The notes under the pieces: generated by a model | Databases searched by the model: none | What the model was told of the DNA's origin: nothing | Seen by the model: only the letters and a program-made list of their open reading frames with translations | Part shown: positions 1 to 11,539 of the stretch, piece by piece | Numbering within the stretch: position 1 is the stretch's first letter | Layout: the number at the start of each line of letters is the position of its first letter | Assembly (NCBI RefSeq): GCF_020520425.1 | Contig: NC_079487.1 | Coordinates: 108,844,141-108,908,140 of the forward strand | From: Spinacia oleracea | Taxonomy: Eukaryota; Streptophyta; Magnoliopsida; Caryophyllales; Amaranthaceae | Direction: 5' to 3' | Length of the DNA stretch: 64,000 nt | Translations under genes and position numbers: made by a program

Positions 1-1065
1 ATTGGTTTTTGGAGTTTGCCAGTTTGGACTCGGAAGTACTTGATCTCTTGAAATAAAATCATGCTCCCTTTACCCTCTCAACTCCAATACCAATTCATTT
101 TAATTTCTAGGAATGTAAAGGATTGTTAGAAGAACCATGGAAAAGCATTATGCAAATGTTAAACATATATATGCAAAGACAGATGGACAAATTGGAGGAT
201 CTAATAATACTTGGTGTGAATCATTAATATTATTAATATTTGATATCTTTTGATTTAGATTAAACTTATTGAAACAACTTCTTTGCAATTGGCTAAAGCT
301 AACTTTTAAGTATAAAAAACGGGTAATTGATAGACATACCTAAGGATGATCTCTTACAAAACCCAAAAGATTTGAAATGAAGTGATCCGCCAAACAGGGG
401 AGTTCATCAATATACAAATGTCGCTGGGTGATTTTTTGTTCAGGCCACGCTCCTGCTAACCGATTTTATGCGACTTCATTTTAGTGTAAAGCCCTAAAAT
501 TCGTCGGCAAACCTAGACGAACTAGGGATTTCGATGAGAGGGAGATGACGAATGGGATAGGGAAGCCAACAAACAAGGACAGGATGAAGGAGAAACGTTT
601 ATTAAACACACGAACTCATTCAACTCGAAAATCATTCCTCAAATTATTCATGTAAATGGAGGATGAAATACAATTTTGTGAAAAAACATAACCTGTAATT
701 TCAATTGAAGGTTTTCTTGGTTATTAATGGCTGAAACAAAATCGATGAAAGCTTAAAGGTAATGTTGGCGGTTTGGCGCTCAACCAAATTATCCCGCCTA
801 TGATAGTGTTATGGCGCAATATCGTGAAAAAAAATGCCGCCCAAAATCTTTGTTTTAGTATTTGGTTTCCCCCTCTTTTTTTAGTGGGATTTATGAGGTG
901 TCAACATATGAATGGTGGTGTGCAACCAAGTGTATCTCTAGCCTTATCCGATATGTCTAGGCCTCTTTTTTAGAAACTCTGACATGGCACAATCCTAATT
1001 GGTTGGGACGTGATTGGACCTAGCTAGCCCTAAAACATATGAACTCGGCCAAAAATGCAACCTTA
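1..1065. other. No gene supported; AT-rich left edge
   Basis: I see no coding exon here that I can support. A stretch at about 480-560 is richer in GC and looks like a gene 5' end, but its reading frames are short on both strands. A 66-codon frame at 773-973 has no recognisable protein features. Confidence 0.4.
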
Positions 1066-1454
1066 GAGCATCAATTGTGGCTTACTCTTAGCCCACTCTT
1101 AAAGAGAGAGAAAATTTAAGAGTTATCTCTTAAAAAATAAGAGCTAACTCTTAACTACCTCTTATTTAGAGGTTGATTGTGACTTCCTCTAAATAAGAGG
1201 TAGCTCTTAAAAATAAGAGTGGGGTGAGGTGGAAGAATTTGATGTATTTTGGTTGCATTTTATAATAAAAATAAAATTAAAAATATTAAAAATAAAATTA
1301 AAAATATTAAAAAACTATATAAGAGGTAGTGTTTAAGAGATAGTCTATTTCTTGGTGTTTTTGGTAATTAACTCTTGTTAAGAGGGAGTGATGAGGTGTA
1401 CAAGGAGAGATACTAAGAGGGGGCAAATTAAGAGTGAGCTTACAATTGATGCTC
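1066..1454. mobile_element. Tourist-like (PIF/Harbinger) MITE, 389 bp
   Basis: The ends are inverted repeats: GAGCATCAATTGTGGCTTA on the left, matched by TGAGCTTACAATTGATGCTC on the right. The 3-bp target duplication TTA is present on both sides (1063-1065 and 1455-1457), as expected for PIF/Harbinger. The interior is rich in CTCTTA and TAAGAG words and can fold back. It has no coding capacity. Confidence 0.8.
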
Positions 1455-2098
1455 TTAGATCACTTTAATTGTTCGCTTCGTGACCATTGATGACCAGAAT
1501 TAAGGGTCACGTTATCCAAGTAGTATTAGAAGCTTAATCATTTTCAATTTCCTTCAAAAAGGATTAAAAAGTGTACTTTTAATAAAACAAAAACTAATCC
1601 CAATAATCAACCTTCTTTCAAAAGGTCTTGTGCGCATAAGGTGTATAATAAATTTATTGTACACCAAGATAACTTTAACCTATTTTTTTTAACTTTAACC
1701 TAGTTTTGATTAACTTTTATATTAGTAAAAAAAAAGTTGATAGATAAATATTTTAAAGGGTTAAATGATTAATTTTATACATTATTATTGATTTTGAAAA
1801 AAATAAGTTTTACTAAAATGAAAATATTTATCACTAAAAAATAGATAACTTTTATATATATAAGCTTAACTTTTAAGCATTTTGAGTTAACTTTTACTCC
1901 AGTGTACAATATTTATTGTACACCCCTTATAAATAAGAATTTGTGACCTTCTTTTAAGGGAATCAAATCTATGTTCATGCACCCAACAACTAATTACTAA
2001 TTAGACACTAATTAAGTACAAATTAAGGTCTGACTATCTAAGTATATATTCGCCTTTTATCTGTCTAAAACAACAAAAACCACCGGCCTTGCCCACAG
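1455..2098. other. AT-rich intergenic DNA
   Basis: Low-complexity AT-rich sequence between the Tourist element and the HIG1-gene promoter. A phrase around 'gtgtacaataaatttattgtacac' occurs at about 1640-1665 and again, in part, at about 1899-1925, so part of it may be a decayed MITE. No exon is visible. Confidence 0.4.
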
Positions 2099-2104
2099 CA
2101 CGTG
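2099..2104. promoter_or_regulatory. G-box CACGTG upstream of the HIG1 gene
   Basis: A perfect palindromic CACGTG lies about 215 bp upstream of the TATA box of the HIG1-domain gene. G-boxes bind plant bHLH and bZIP factors. That this one is functional is inferred from position only. Confidence 0.4.
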
Positions 2105-2312
2105 ACCCACACCTCTTCACTGCTCCCTAGTCCTCACATAATTTGGGCCTGAAAATAAAAAAAAACCAGGCAATTTCAGCCATTAGTTTTACACAAAACT
2201 GGGTAGAAAATTAGTGGAAAGTAAGATAAAAAATAAAAATGTTGAAAGATAAATCCAAATCCAGGGGCCATCAAAAACTTTATCCAACTCCTTTTCAGTA
2301 ACTCATCAACTC

Positions 2313-2320
2313 TATAAATA
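2313..2320 (+). promoter_or_regulatory. TATA box of the HIG1-domain gene
   Basis: TATAAATA lies 84 bp before the end of the leader of the HIG1 gene (ATG at 2404). This spacing would give a leader of roughly 50-60 nt. Confidence 0.65.
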
Positions 2321-2403
2321 CCAATATTTCCTCTCCTTTGTTCTTCATCAGATCAGCACTTATCTTTCAACTCTAAAAATCAACAACTAAACAAAAACAA
2401 AAT

Positions 2404-3614
2404 ATGGATGCCATGCAATCTTGGGTTTCTGAGCACAAGCTTACTAGCATTGGTGAGTATCTATCCTTAATTTTATCTCTTGTTCTATTCTCTCCGTCTA
2501 TATTTACTTGTCACACTACTAGCTAGTTAACGCGACTATTACTTTACTTTTGGTCGAAGTGTGTATTACACTTCCTCCATTTTATAATAAATGCATAATG
2601 TTAACTTTTTACGTTAATTATATACAAAGTGCTCCCTCTGTCCCTTAATACTCGACCTGTTTTGACCGGACATGCTGCCAATGCACAGCTTTGACCACCA
2701 ATTTCTTTAACTACATATTATAAAAATTTATAAAATATTAATAGTTTGAAAATATATAGTAAGATAAATTCAACAATATATTATATACTAATATTTGTTT
2801 TCATATACTATAAATAAAATAGGGTCAAAGTAAATTATGTAAATAGTGCAAAAAGTCAAAACAGTTCGAGTATTAAGGGACGGAGGAAGTACTAACTTTG
2901 ACCATCAATATCTTTAATTATATACTAAAAAAGGTTAGATATTTTTAAAATTTATATCGATATTTAACCCAAAAATAATATTTGAAAATACAACAATAGT
3001 TTTTATATATTACTTCCTTTGTTCTTATTTATATGACACAATGGAGTTTTAGACATTATTCACACAAACACCTTTGACTTCCTTTTGTGGTTTATACATA
3101 AGAAAAAATATAGTCGTGTGGGGTCTTATTAGATTCGTATTAGTAAATATTATTTAAATATCAACTTTTTATATTTTTTTGTGATACACAATTAGAGATA
3201 TTAATATTTGAAATCGTGTATTGGTAAACGTGCCTAAATAATTGTGTCATTCAAAAAAGAACGGAGGAAGTAGTATCTAATATGGTCAAATTAAGTAGTG
3301 TGAAATATGAATATGATGGGTCTATTAGGAAACGGGGGAAATATACGTTAGAGTGGAAGAAGCATGAATAGGGCGGCCAATAGCAATGGTTTAGAAATTA
3401 GAATATTAATTTAGATGTTTATATGTTTGATGCAGGAGCATTATGGGCTTCAGCAGTTGGAGCATCAATAGCTTATAATTCGCGTTCAAAATCATCGGCC
3501 CTTAAGCCAAGCCTCAAACTTATTCATGCTAGGTAAGCCTATTAATTTGTACTTTTTCTTTTTATTAAAATCTTATTCATAGTCACACTATTTGTCTTTG
3601 TGGCTTCTCTATGC

Positions 3615-3645
<31 letters not shown>

Positions 3646-3840
3646 TATATACTTCGTATGTATAGTTGAATAATAAAAAAGGGTTCCTAATTAAATCAGA
3701 AATAGTTGAATTCGTTTGGGTTTTGATATGTTGATTGCAGGATTCATGCACAAGCCTTGACATTGGCAGTATTATCAGGGGCAGCGGTGTACCATTATTA
3801 TGACAAACGCAATGATGACAAAACCCACCAATCTCTTTAG
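2404..3840 (+). CDS. HIG1-domain (hypoxia-induced/RCF1-like) mitochondrial membrane protein
   Basis: Three exons, 2404-2452, 3436-3532 and 3741-3840, splice in frame to 81 codons plus stop (TAG at 3838). All junctions are GT..AG. The protein begins MDAMQSWVSEHKLTSIG and matches the small plant HIG1_N family. Two hydrophobic segments (about residues 14-32, GALWASAVGASIAY, and 53-68, ALTLAVLSGAAVYHYY) flank the basic loop KPSLKLIHARIHAQ, the usual helix-loop-helix membrane hairpin. Family members sit in the inner mitochondrial membrane and assist assembly or stability of respiratory complexes III and IV; in plants several are induced by low oxygen. Length is typical of the family. A TATA box and a G-box lie upstream. 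Both introns carry repeats: two Stowaway elements in intron 1 and a 28-nt A run in intron 2. The start is the first ATG after the TATA box; Met4 is an alternative. Confidence 0.92.
2632..2889. mobile_element. Stowaway MITE, family A copy 1 (in HIG1 intron 1)
   Basis: The terminal repeat CTCCCTCTGTCCCTTAATAC pairs with its complement ending GGGACGGAGGAAG. The target site reads TG on the left and TA on the right, so one TA has mutated. Inner sequence (TTTGACCACCAATTTCTTTA...) is shared with the copy at 29028-29276. Confidence 0.85.
3013..3270. mobile_element. Stowaway-like MITE (in HIG1 intron 1)
   Basis: Starts CTTCCTTTGTTCTTATTTAT and ends with the near complement AAAAAAGAACGGAGGAAG. It is flanked by TA on both sides (3011-3012, 3271-3272). 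It is a different Stowaway family from the neighbour at 2632-2889. Confidence 0.75.
3615..3642. repeat. (A)28 run in HIG1 intron 2
   Basis: An uninterrupted run of 28 A in intron 2, probably length-variable between individuals. Confidence 0.9.
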
Positions 3841-4499
3841 TTTGTCCATCGCCGGGATTATGACGATAAAAAAAAAAAACAGAGCATGATTTTTTTGGTG
3901 GCAGAGATCAATTTACGTACTATTGGCTCATTTATGCATTATAATTAAAAGCAAGGCTTTTATAGAAGTATTATGTTTGTTTATGTCCTTTTCTGTTATG
4001 TACTAGCAACGAGTTTTTCCTATGTGTACAAATACAGCCAAATTCACCTAAATAAAATTTGGATTTTGATGTTTCTAATCATGTGTCTACTATGGGCATT
4101 TAATTTGGATGAGCTTAGCAATGACAAATTCATGCATGAAATATCAATATACTCGCGTATCATTAATCATATAGTATTACTACCTCCATTCCATAAACAT
4201 ATACACATTTGTAATGGCAGAGCCACTTAGTAAAATGTGAACCCAATTTAATTTGCTAATTTTTTCTTTTTCCAAATAAATAAAGTATTAACCAGATAAT
4301 AAAGTACATATGCTCAAAGTGGTAAAAACTTCAACCTACCACTTAGGAAGGGTTGAGGAAGCCCCACAAGCCCCAACTAAATTAAAACAGCACTCATCTC
4401 ATATGTGCATCTACAAGCTACATGGAAAATAATTGTATCACTTACAAATTTGCAACTACCTCATTTGTTGTTGAATATCTTGGCATTCATTTGCAGCTA
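3841..4499. other. 3' flank of the HIG1 gene, no gene seen
   Basis: AT-rich sequence containing the 3' untranslated region of the HIG1 gene and a lone MITE-like end (CCTCCATTCCATAAACATAT, about 4192). Open frames at 3973-4230 and 4422-4670 resemble no known protein; the second overlaps the antisense LINE tail. Confidence 0.4.
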
Positions 4500-5287
4500 G
4501 ATACTGTAAACTATCTCAGTGAAGGTCACACTGATAACTCTATCTGCAGGTTTTTTGCATCTGCACTTAATTCTTGGTCATCCATAGTTGGTAATCTGTT
4601 TTGGATTGCCAGATATAGCCTAAAAATACTCTTAGGGCTAGTCCTATTATTGCAAATGAGCCTCTTCTAATCAACCTTTGTGACATCCTGCTTCAAATGT
4701 TTGTACATTTTCAGAATACTGAATTTTTCATTGTGGACCAACTTGTAGTACTACCAGCTTCAATAAAGATATTCCTACCGCTCTAATTTTTTCTAAGGAC
4801 TAAGTCAGTCCATTATGAACAAATGAACAATCATGCATAGTCCAAATATCCTTGTCTTTCACATAATACATGTTTCATTTAGTCCATAGTTTGTCCTGCT
4901 CCAAAGATAGATAGGGCCCAACAATGCTTCAAAACTGCAGCCTTGTTCCACACGTACTGTTAGATCTCTTAAGTTCCACCAACCACACCTCTTGGGAAGG
5001 AAAAGTTGACCCCCAAGCAACGGGAGCTTTCATAGAACTTGTATCCCCACCACCCAAGAGAAAAACTATATGGTATGAATCTCTTTCATAATCTTCTAAG
5101 GCATTAAAAAGATCTGGCATCACTACTATTTCATACCATAAATCATAGTCTTAACCCGTTGAAGTCTACCAGCATAAGAAAGAAGTTTAGCATACAACCT
5201 TCTAACCTTTGCAACAGTATTGTCAATAAGAGGTATACAATTAATATATTAACCTTTGATAATTTCTCCAATAAGAGGTGGCAATCA
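4500..5287 (-). pseudogene. LINE (non-LTR) reverse transcriptase 3' remnant
   Basis: Read on the - strand, broken frames give the pattern of the RT-to-zf-RVT part of plant L1-type LINEs. In order they are YAKLLSYAGRLQRVKT (about 5200-5150), KAPVAWGSTFPSQEVWLVEL (about 5035-4975), AAVLKHCWALS (about 4945-4910), then LEQDKLWTK and MYYVKDKDIWTMHD (about 4910-4800), and LAIQNRLPTMD (about 4610). Several frameshifts and stops separate these pieces. The remnant ends abruptly at a TA repeat next to the copia LTR. Confidence 0.75.
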
Positions 5288-5311
5288 ATATATATATATA
5301 TATATATATAT
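5288..5311. repeat. (TA)n microsatellite at LINE/LTR junction
   Basis: Twelve TA dinucleotides lie exactly between the LINE remnant and the truncated copia LTR. The intact LTR copy has a shorter TA run at the matching position (about 10108). Confidence 0.9.
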
Positions 5312-5547
5312 GCTATTTTAGGGTTGGTGCCACCACCTTTTACACCTAGGGATTGACACCTAATCATGAGCACACTATCCTAGAAGTTTCCTAGAAAAGA
5401 CAAGATAACATCGTACTACAAAATGGGAGAAACGTGGGATCATGTGACTGCTGATGTCACTTCTGAAGCCTTTGATTGATTGTTGCTGCTGTTTGCATGC
5501 TTTGATGGGCCACTGGCCTTCTCTATACCTTGCATCCATCATTCTCA
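5312..5547 (-). repeat. Copia 3' LTR, truncated
   Basis: About 235 bp match the right-hand LTR (shared text such as GATTGACACCTAATCATGAG). The LTR starts on the - strand with TGAGAATGATGG, right after the polypurine tract TTGAGGGGGAG (about 5551-5562). About 125 bp present in the other LTR beyond the TA run are missing here. Confidence 0.85.
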
Positions 5548-5724
5548 ATACTCCCCCTCAAGTTGAGAGTGGTGATGTAGCTTTCACTCCCAACTAGTTT
5601 TGGATGGACTGATGTTGTGCAGTAGGCAATATCTTTGTGAAGATGTTTGCCAGTTGATCCTTAGTAGGAACATAGGAGGGAGAGATTATACCTTATGTAA
5701 CTTTATCTTTTATGAAATGACGGT

Positions 5725-8700
5725 CTATTTCCACATGCTTGGTCTTCGCGTCTCATGATGGACATGATTGGCTGCTATTGATAGTGCAGCCTGATTATCA
5801 CACAAGATTGAGGTAGACCCTAGGGACTTGAGGCCTAGTTCTTTCAGGAGTTGTTTCAACCACATCACTTCACATACTGTCATTGCCATGGCTCTGTGCG
5901 CTTCTTCTGCAGTAGATCTTGCCACAACAGACTATTTTTTGGACTTCCAAAAGAATGCAGAACCCTGATATGGACCTTCTTGTAGAGGGACACCCTGCCC
6001 AATCACTGTTACAGTAGGCAGTTAACTTAACAGATGAGTTACAGGCAAACAGAATGCCTTGATTAGGGTTCTTGAGAGGTATATGAGTACTTTTAGAACA
6101 GCTTGATGATGAACACAGGTGGGAGTGTGCATAAACTGACTTAGCACATGCACTGTATAGGATATATCAGGTCTAGTCAAGGTCAGATATATGAGCTTTC
6201 CTACTAGTTTCTGATATATCTCAGGATTTGGAAGAGGATCACCATTTTCAGGAGTGAGTTTGAGGTGGCTATCCATAGGAAGTCTTAGTACCCTACAATT
6301 AGTAACACCATACTCAGTGAGCAAATCACAGGCATATTTTTTCTGAGAGAGAAAAATCCCTTGTTCAGATCTATCTACTTCAATGCCCAAGAAATATCTC
6401 AATATTCCCATGTCTTTCATGTGAAATTGAGATGACAAGAAGGCATTTGCTTGTTGAATTAGATCAATATTGTTGCTTGCAAGAATTAAGTCATCAACAT
6501 AAACTAGCATTCAAACAAAATTTTATGTTTCTTCTTTGATGAGCAGTGATTAATCACTTTTAGATTGAGTAAAACCATTTCTGATGAGAGCAGTACTTAG
6601 CTTGGAAAACCATTGCCTTGGAGCTTGTTTTAATTCATATAAGGATTTGAGAAATCTGCACACCTTGTTGGTGTTTTAAGGCAGATTCCCCCCCTGAGAT
6701 GATGAAGAGAATTTGAATCCTTTCCCAAGGTATCATGGTGGAAGTTTCATGTACACAACTTCCTTTAGGTCTCCATGAAGGAAGGCGTTTTTGACATCCA
6801 TTTGATGTACAAACCAATCACTGACAGCAGCCACAACAAGTAGTGATCTCACACTTGACATTTTAGCTACAAGAGCAAATGTCTCTTCATAGTCAATTCC
6901 ATACCTCTGCCTATTTCCCAATACAAACAAGTCTTGTTTATGTCAAACCTTCTATCTGAGTGATACTTGGTTCTATAGAGACATTTGCACCCAATAGCTT
7001 GTTTTCCATATGGGAGCTCAGTAATTTCCCATGTATCATGGCTCTCCAATGCTTCTAACTCTTCATTCATAGCTTTTCTCCATTTTTCTTCTTGTACAAC
7101 TTGTTTAAAGTGTTTGAGATCGGGAACTTTTGGCTTGATTATCTGTGCCAGGAAAAAGAAGAATTGTGGAGTCACACTAGTTTTAGCCACATTTTGAGCT
7201 TTTGTGGGATTAGAAACAGTTACATTTGACACTGGGTAATCAGAGTGCCAAGTGCTCTATGACTTCTAGTAGACCTTTTTTGTCCTGTTTCTTCACCAAT
7301 TTCACCTCTTTGAGGTTCATCATTCATAGTCATGTTGTGAGTATCATCATCCACCCAAATATGAGGTGGATTTTCTGAGCTTGTGCTTTGCTTTACTTCA
7401 GCTAAGGTTGAATGAAAGATGTGGTAGGGAAACAAACTTTCATAAAACTTCACATCCCTTGACACAAACACCTTTTGATTCAACAAATTACACAGCTCGT
7501 ATACTTTCTAAGTACTAGGATAACCCAAGAAAATGCAAGGGACTCCCCTTGCATCAAATTTGTCTTTGTTGTTGCTAGGGTTACTGGCAAATGCTAGGCA
7601 CCCAAATTCTCTTAAGTGTTTGTACTTGGGTTCTTCTTTGTACAACACTTCATATGGTGTGATGTTTTTCAGAACAGGAGTGGGCAATCTATTGGTGACA
7701 TGAACAACTGCCAGAACACAATCACCCCAGTAGTGCAGTGGGAGTCTTGCATGGAACCTCAATGCTCTTGACATCTCAGGTATGTTCCGATGCTTTCTTT
7801 CTACCCTTCCATTTTGTTGAGGTCTGTTGACACATGAAGTCTGGTGTGTGATCCCAAGTTGAGAAAAGAAAGGCTTGCACTGATGATCATCAAATTCAAG
7901 TGTATTATTTGATCTGATCACCTTAACTTTCTTTCCATGTTGAGTTTTTGCCATATAGACAAAGGTTGAGATGGCTTGAAATGCCTCTGATTTCTCTTTA
8001 ACAAATGCACCCATGTTACTCTTGTATGATCATCAACCATAGTCATGAAATATCTATAATTCCCCCTTGTCATCACTCTATATGGTCCCCAAATGTCTAT
8101 GTGAACCAAGTCAAATGCATCTTTTGCTCTTGATCCACTATGAGTGTAAGGGAGTTTAGTGAATTTAGCTAGAGGACAACTTAGACACACTTCACTGCTG
8201 TCAACTTTAACCTTTCCCAGTGTTGCAATCTTTTCTATTTTCCTCATGGGAGCATGCCCAAGTCTGTAATGCCACAACATATATAGGCTCACTCAAAGAA
8301 ACAACATCTTTAAGGATGGTGGGTACTTTTGACATACCTGTCACATTCATGGCTGTTTTTCCTTTGATTTTCTCATCAGACTAGTTCAAATTTCCTCCTC
8401 TAAGTCTTTGAATTGTTTTTGTCAGTGGTTCATTTACTAAATATTAAAGTCCATCATGAGCTCTACCAATTCCCTTTACTTCTTCAGTTTTACAATCTTC
8501 AATCACACAACACCCAGAGTGAAAATTAACCTTGCAGTTTGCATCTTCAACTAATTTGTTTACAGACAACAAATTATGTTTAAAAGCAGGAACATGCAAC
8601 ACCCTTTTTAATTCTAAGTCACTTTCCAACTTTACATTACCTATGTGAGAAATTCTAGAGGTTTCACCAGTAGGTAGGTTACTAAAATGGTTGTTTCCAC

Positions 8701-8869
8701 TCTTTACAGGATTAATAAGGCTACTGAAGTTCCCTGTCATATGATTGGATGCTCCTGAATCAATTATCCAATCAAACCCTGTAGTATCAGCAAAATAACA
8801 TGACACCATACCTGAGTAGCTTGTGTCTATTTCCTCATCTGTATCTGACCCTGCACCCTTAGATGGCAT
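5725..8869 (-). pseudogene. Copia pol remnant (protease, integrase, RT, RNase H)
   Basis: In - strand order: the protease active site DSGASNH near 8760; the GAG-pre-integrase region WHYRLGHA near 8270; the integrase core from about 8110 to 7510 (DLVHIDIWGPY, then NGRVERKHRNI); the start of RT (EEKWRKAMNEELEALESHDT, near 7110); the RT segment [20 protein letters not shown] near 6800; the catalytic YVDD box near 6500; and RNase H with [17 protein letters not shown] near 5790. Stops and frameshifts separate these blocks at about 8290-8440, 7500, 7230, 6640-6510 and 6020. The encoded enzymes would cleave the polyprotein, copy RNA to DNA and integrate it, but no full-length product can be made. 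Confidence 0.9.
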
Positions 8870-8899
8870 AGGAAGTCTCTTCAGTAGTTGTTCCAGTTG

Positions 8900-9881
8900 T
8901 TATTGTGTAATAATGGGTGAGTTCCCACTGGCTTCACCATGCCCTTGAACATTTGCAGCTATTTTTGTACCACCTTGTTTCCCTTTGTTCCATTTTTGTT
9001 GACCTCCATATTGAGATTTTCCTTTACCCTTGTAGGGCATGGAACTCTTCCCAGCATTATTTTGCTTGCTTATGGCATTCAAGCTAGGGTAACCAACAAC
9101 ACTCCAACACTTGTCACCAGAGTGTCCTGGTTTGCCACAAGCTGTACAGTTCTCTTCATTTCCCTTGCTAAACATAGCCAAAGTTTCTCCTTCTTCTTTC
9201 ACATGACTGAGAACATCTCATTGTGATTCTTCTTGTTGTAGACAACTACAAGCAGTTTCCACAGAAGGAAGGGGGGACATCATCAAGAGTTGGCTTCTTT
9301 GTGCAATGTAGTGATCATCAATTCCATTCAAGAACAGAAATAGCTTTTGCTCTTCTAGTTGTTGGTTCATTGTCTGTATGAAGGCGTTGATTTCAGTTGT
9401 CATACTGGTAATAGGAGGAAAATCATTCAGAGGTTCCAATTCCTCCCACAAACCTCTCATAGCAGTGTAGTAGTCACTGATGGGCTTACCCATCTGTTTG
9501 GTCTCATACAATTAAGTCTCTACTTAACTTGTATTTTCTTGATCCATTGGTCAAGGAGAACCTCTGGTCCAGTTGTTTCCATATTTGAGATGCACTATTC
9601 ATGAACATGATGGAATTTTTAATAGAATATGATACAGTGGCAAGTATCCATGAAATCATAGAGCTATTACATGTTTCCCAGTGTTCTGCCTTTGTTGCAT
9701 CTGCATCCTTCTTATAGGCACCAATCACAAAACCCGTCTTTCTCTTTGAAGCCAGTGAGATCTCCATGGAACGCTTCCAAGATCTATAGTTTGATAATCC
9801 TTGAAGATTTTCCATGTTTGTAAACATAGTTCCATCAGAAGGGTGTAGATAAAGATGGCTTGAAGGATCAGTTGTTCCCAT
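8900..9881 (-). pseudogene. Copia gag remnant with zinc knuckle
   Basis: Starts MGTTDPSSHLYLHPSDGT, the N-terminal copia gag signature, followed by the UBN2-type gag core. The reading frame shifts at about 9504-9511, and a stop lies near 9218. The CCHC zinc knuckle CTACGKPGHSGDKC (C-x2-C-x4-H-x4-C) is near 9145-9105 and would bind the RNA genome in an intact element. Confidence 0.9.
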
Positions 9882-9969
9882 TTTTTAGTGCAGTAATTTT
9901 ATTAAAGCTCGAAAATTTTGTGTCTTTCCTTACCAAATTTGGTTGAAATGCTTGATTTTGGTCAATCAA

Positions 9970-9981
9970 GCTCTGATACCA
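9970..9981 (-). other. Primer-binding site of the copia element
   Basis: On the - strand it reads TGGTATCAGAGC, complementary to the 3' part of plant initiator tRNA-Met, the standard copia primer. It lies directly inside the right LTR. Confidence 0.85.
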
Positions 9982-10375
9982 TGATGATTAACAGCAATTC
10001 ATTCAATATTTTAAGAACAAACTAAGCTGCAAACCAATAAGCTTTCAACCATATATTTCTCTCTCTCTTTTTGTATGAAAACGGCTGTAGTACAAGCATG
10101 CAGATATATATATGCTCTTTTAGGGTTGGTGCCCCCACCTTTTACACCTAGGGATTGACACCTAATCATGAGCACACTATCCTAGAAGTTTCCTAGAAAA
10201 GACAAGATAACATTGTACTACAAAATGAGAGAAACATGGGATCATGTGACTGTTGATTTCACCGATCTTTTGAAGCCTTTGATTGATTGTTGCTGCTGTT
10301 TGCATGCTCTGATGGGCTTGCTGCAAGGATGGGCCACTGGCCTTCTCTACACCTTAATTGCAGCCATCATTCTCA
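9982..10375 (-). repeat. Copia 5' LTR, complete copy
   Basis: About 390 bp, starting TGAGAATG and ending ...TTAATCATCA on the - strand next to the primer-binding site. It holds the short TA run and the segment absent from the other LTR. Confidence 0.8.
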
Positions 10376-11539
10376 ATATTTTCCACGTAAAATTAACCAT
10401 TTGACACCACTAAAAATTATCAAATTCATTTTAATTTGACCCTATTACGGAGTACATTTTATTTCTAAATCAGCCTTGCCCATTTGCATATTATTACTCG
10501 GTCTCTAATGCACACATTTGATCTTTGGTATCGATAATTTATGTTAAATGAAGTTATAAATAGTTAATATTATAAAAATTCACATTGAAATGAATCTAAC
10601 AAAATAACACTTGATTAAAAAAATTCTTGTTTATAAGCTACCAAAAAGGGTCAAAGTTTTTTAGTTGACATAAATAGTAAATGAGTACATCTCTAATTAA
10701 GGAAAAGAGGTAGTACTTTTAATTTGGATTAACCGAAAAGACAATAGCGATCTAGAACTTTTATCAATTAATTCGAAGCAAATAGACATGTCGCTTTTAT
10801 TCTACAGGTTAGTTTTGGTCAGGTCTAATCAAGTCCAAATATCGTTACCAAGTTCGATTATTTTTTTTTTTTTTGAAAACAAGCAAAGAAATTGTATTAC
10901 TCTTTCAAAATTGTATTACAATCTAGCTATCACCTTAGGGACGACAAACCTTCTAGAAAGGACCCCCTCCCCTAAGAGAAAGCAACAACAAACAGAGGTA
11001 CAAAACCTCAAAAATAACCCTAACTATACTATCAGGACACTAAGCTTAGTTACAAAGATCTAAGCCAAGCTAAATCAGCATGCTTTACATTCTTCCCTAT
11101 AATCTATTCGGGATAGATTGGGTTGCACAGAAGTTTTTAGCCCTTAAATTGGAGTACGATAGTGTCTAAATCCAATTATGAATTTTTTTTGATAAATCTG
11201 TAGACAACAAGACAGTATGGCACAGGCTCGGATGTCCACTGTATATGGGCCGATTTATTTCACATTTTTCATGGGCTAGTCAAAGTTCACTATATTGTGG
11301 ATTTGTGGGGCAAACGAGATACATCAACAAAGGTCTACGTGATTCCTTAGGGCTTAGGGAGTTAGGTCTAACCCATAAGTCCATAACCTTAATAAAAAGG
11401 TTCTTTGATTTAACTGTTTTTTTTTAATTTGATCGTAAATGCATAGGAGTAATAATGTCTTGAAATAAAGTGAATTAGATTTTAGTGATGCACGAATTTT
11501 ATTAAATTATTACATTAAAATAAAACTCATATTATAACT
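10376..11539. other. AT-rich intergenic DNA, no gene seen
   Basis: No exon, LTR or clear terminal repeat found. The frame at 10788-11063 contains a T/A-rich tract and no known motif. Confidence 0.4.

Larger units (their letters stand above)
5288..10375 (-). mobile_element. Ty1-copia retrotransposon, - strand, decayed
   Basis: Two related direct repeats (5312-5547 and 9982-10375) flank gag-protease-integrase-RT-RNaseH remnants, all on the - strand. This is the copia order. A primer-binding site complementary to initiator tRNA-Met and a polypurine tract next to the downstream LTR are present. Frames are broken many times, so the element cannot be autonomous. The downstream LTR has lost its outer third, so no target duplication can be checked. 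Confidence 0.92.
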
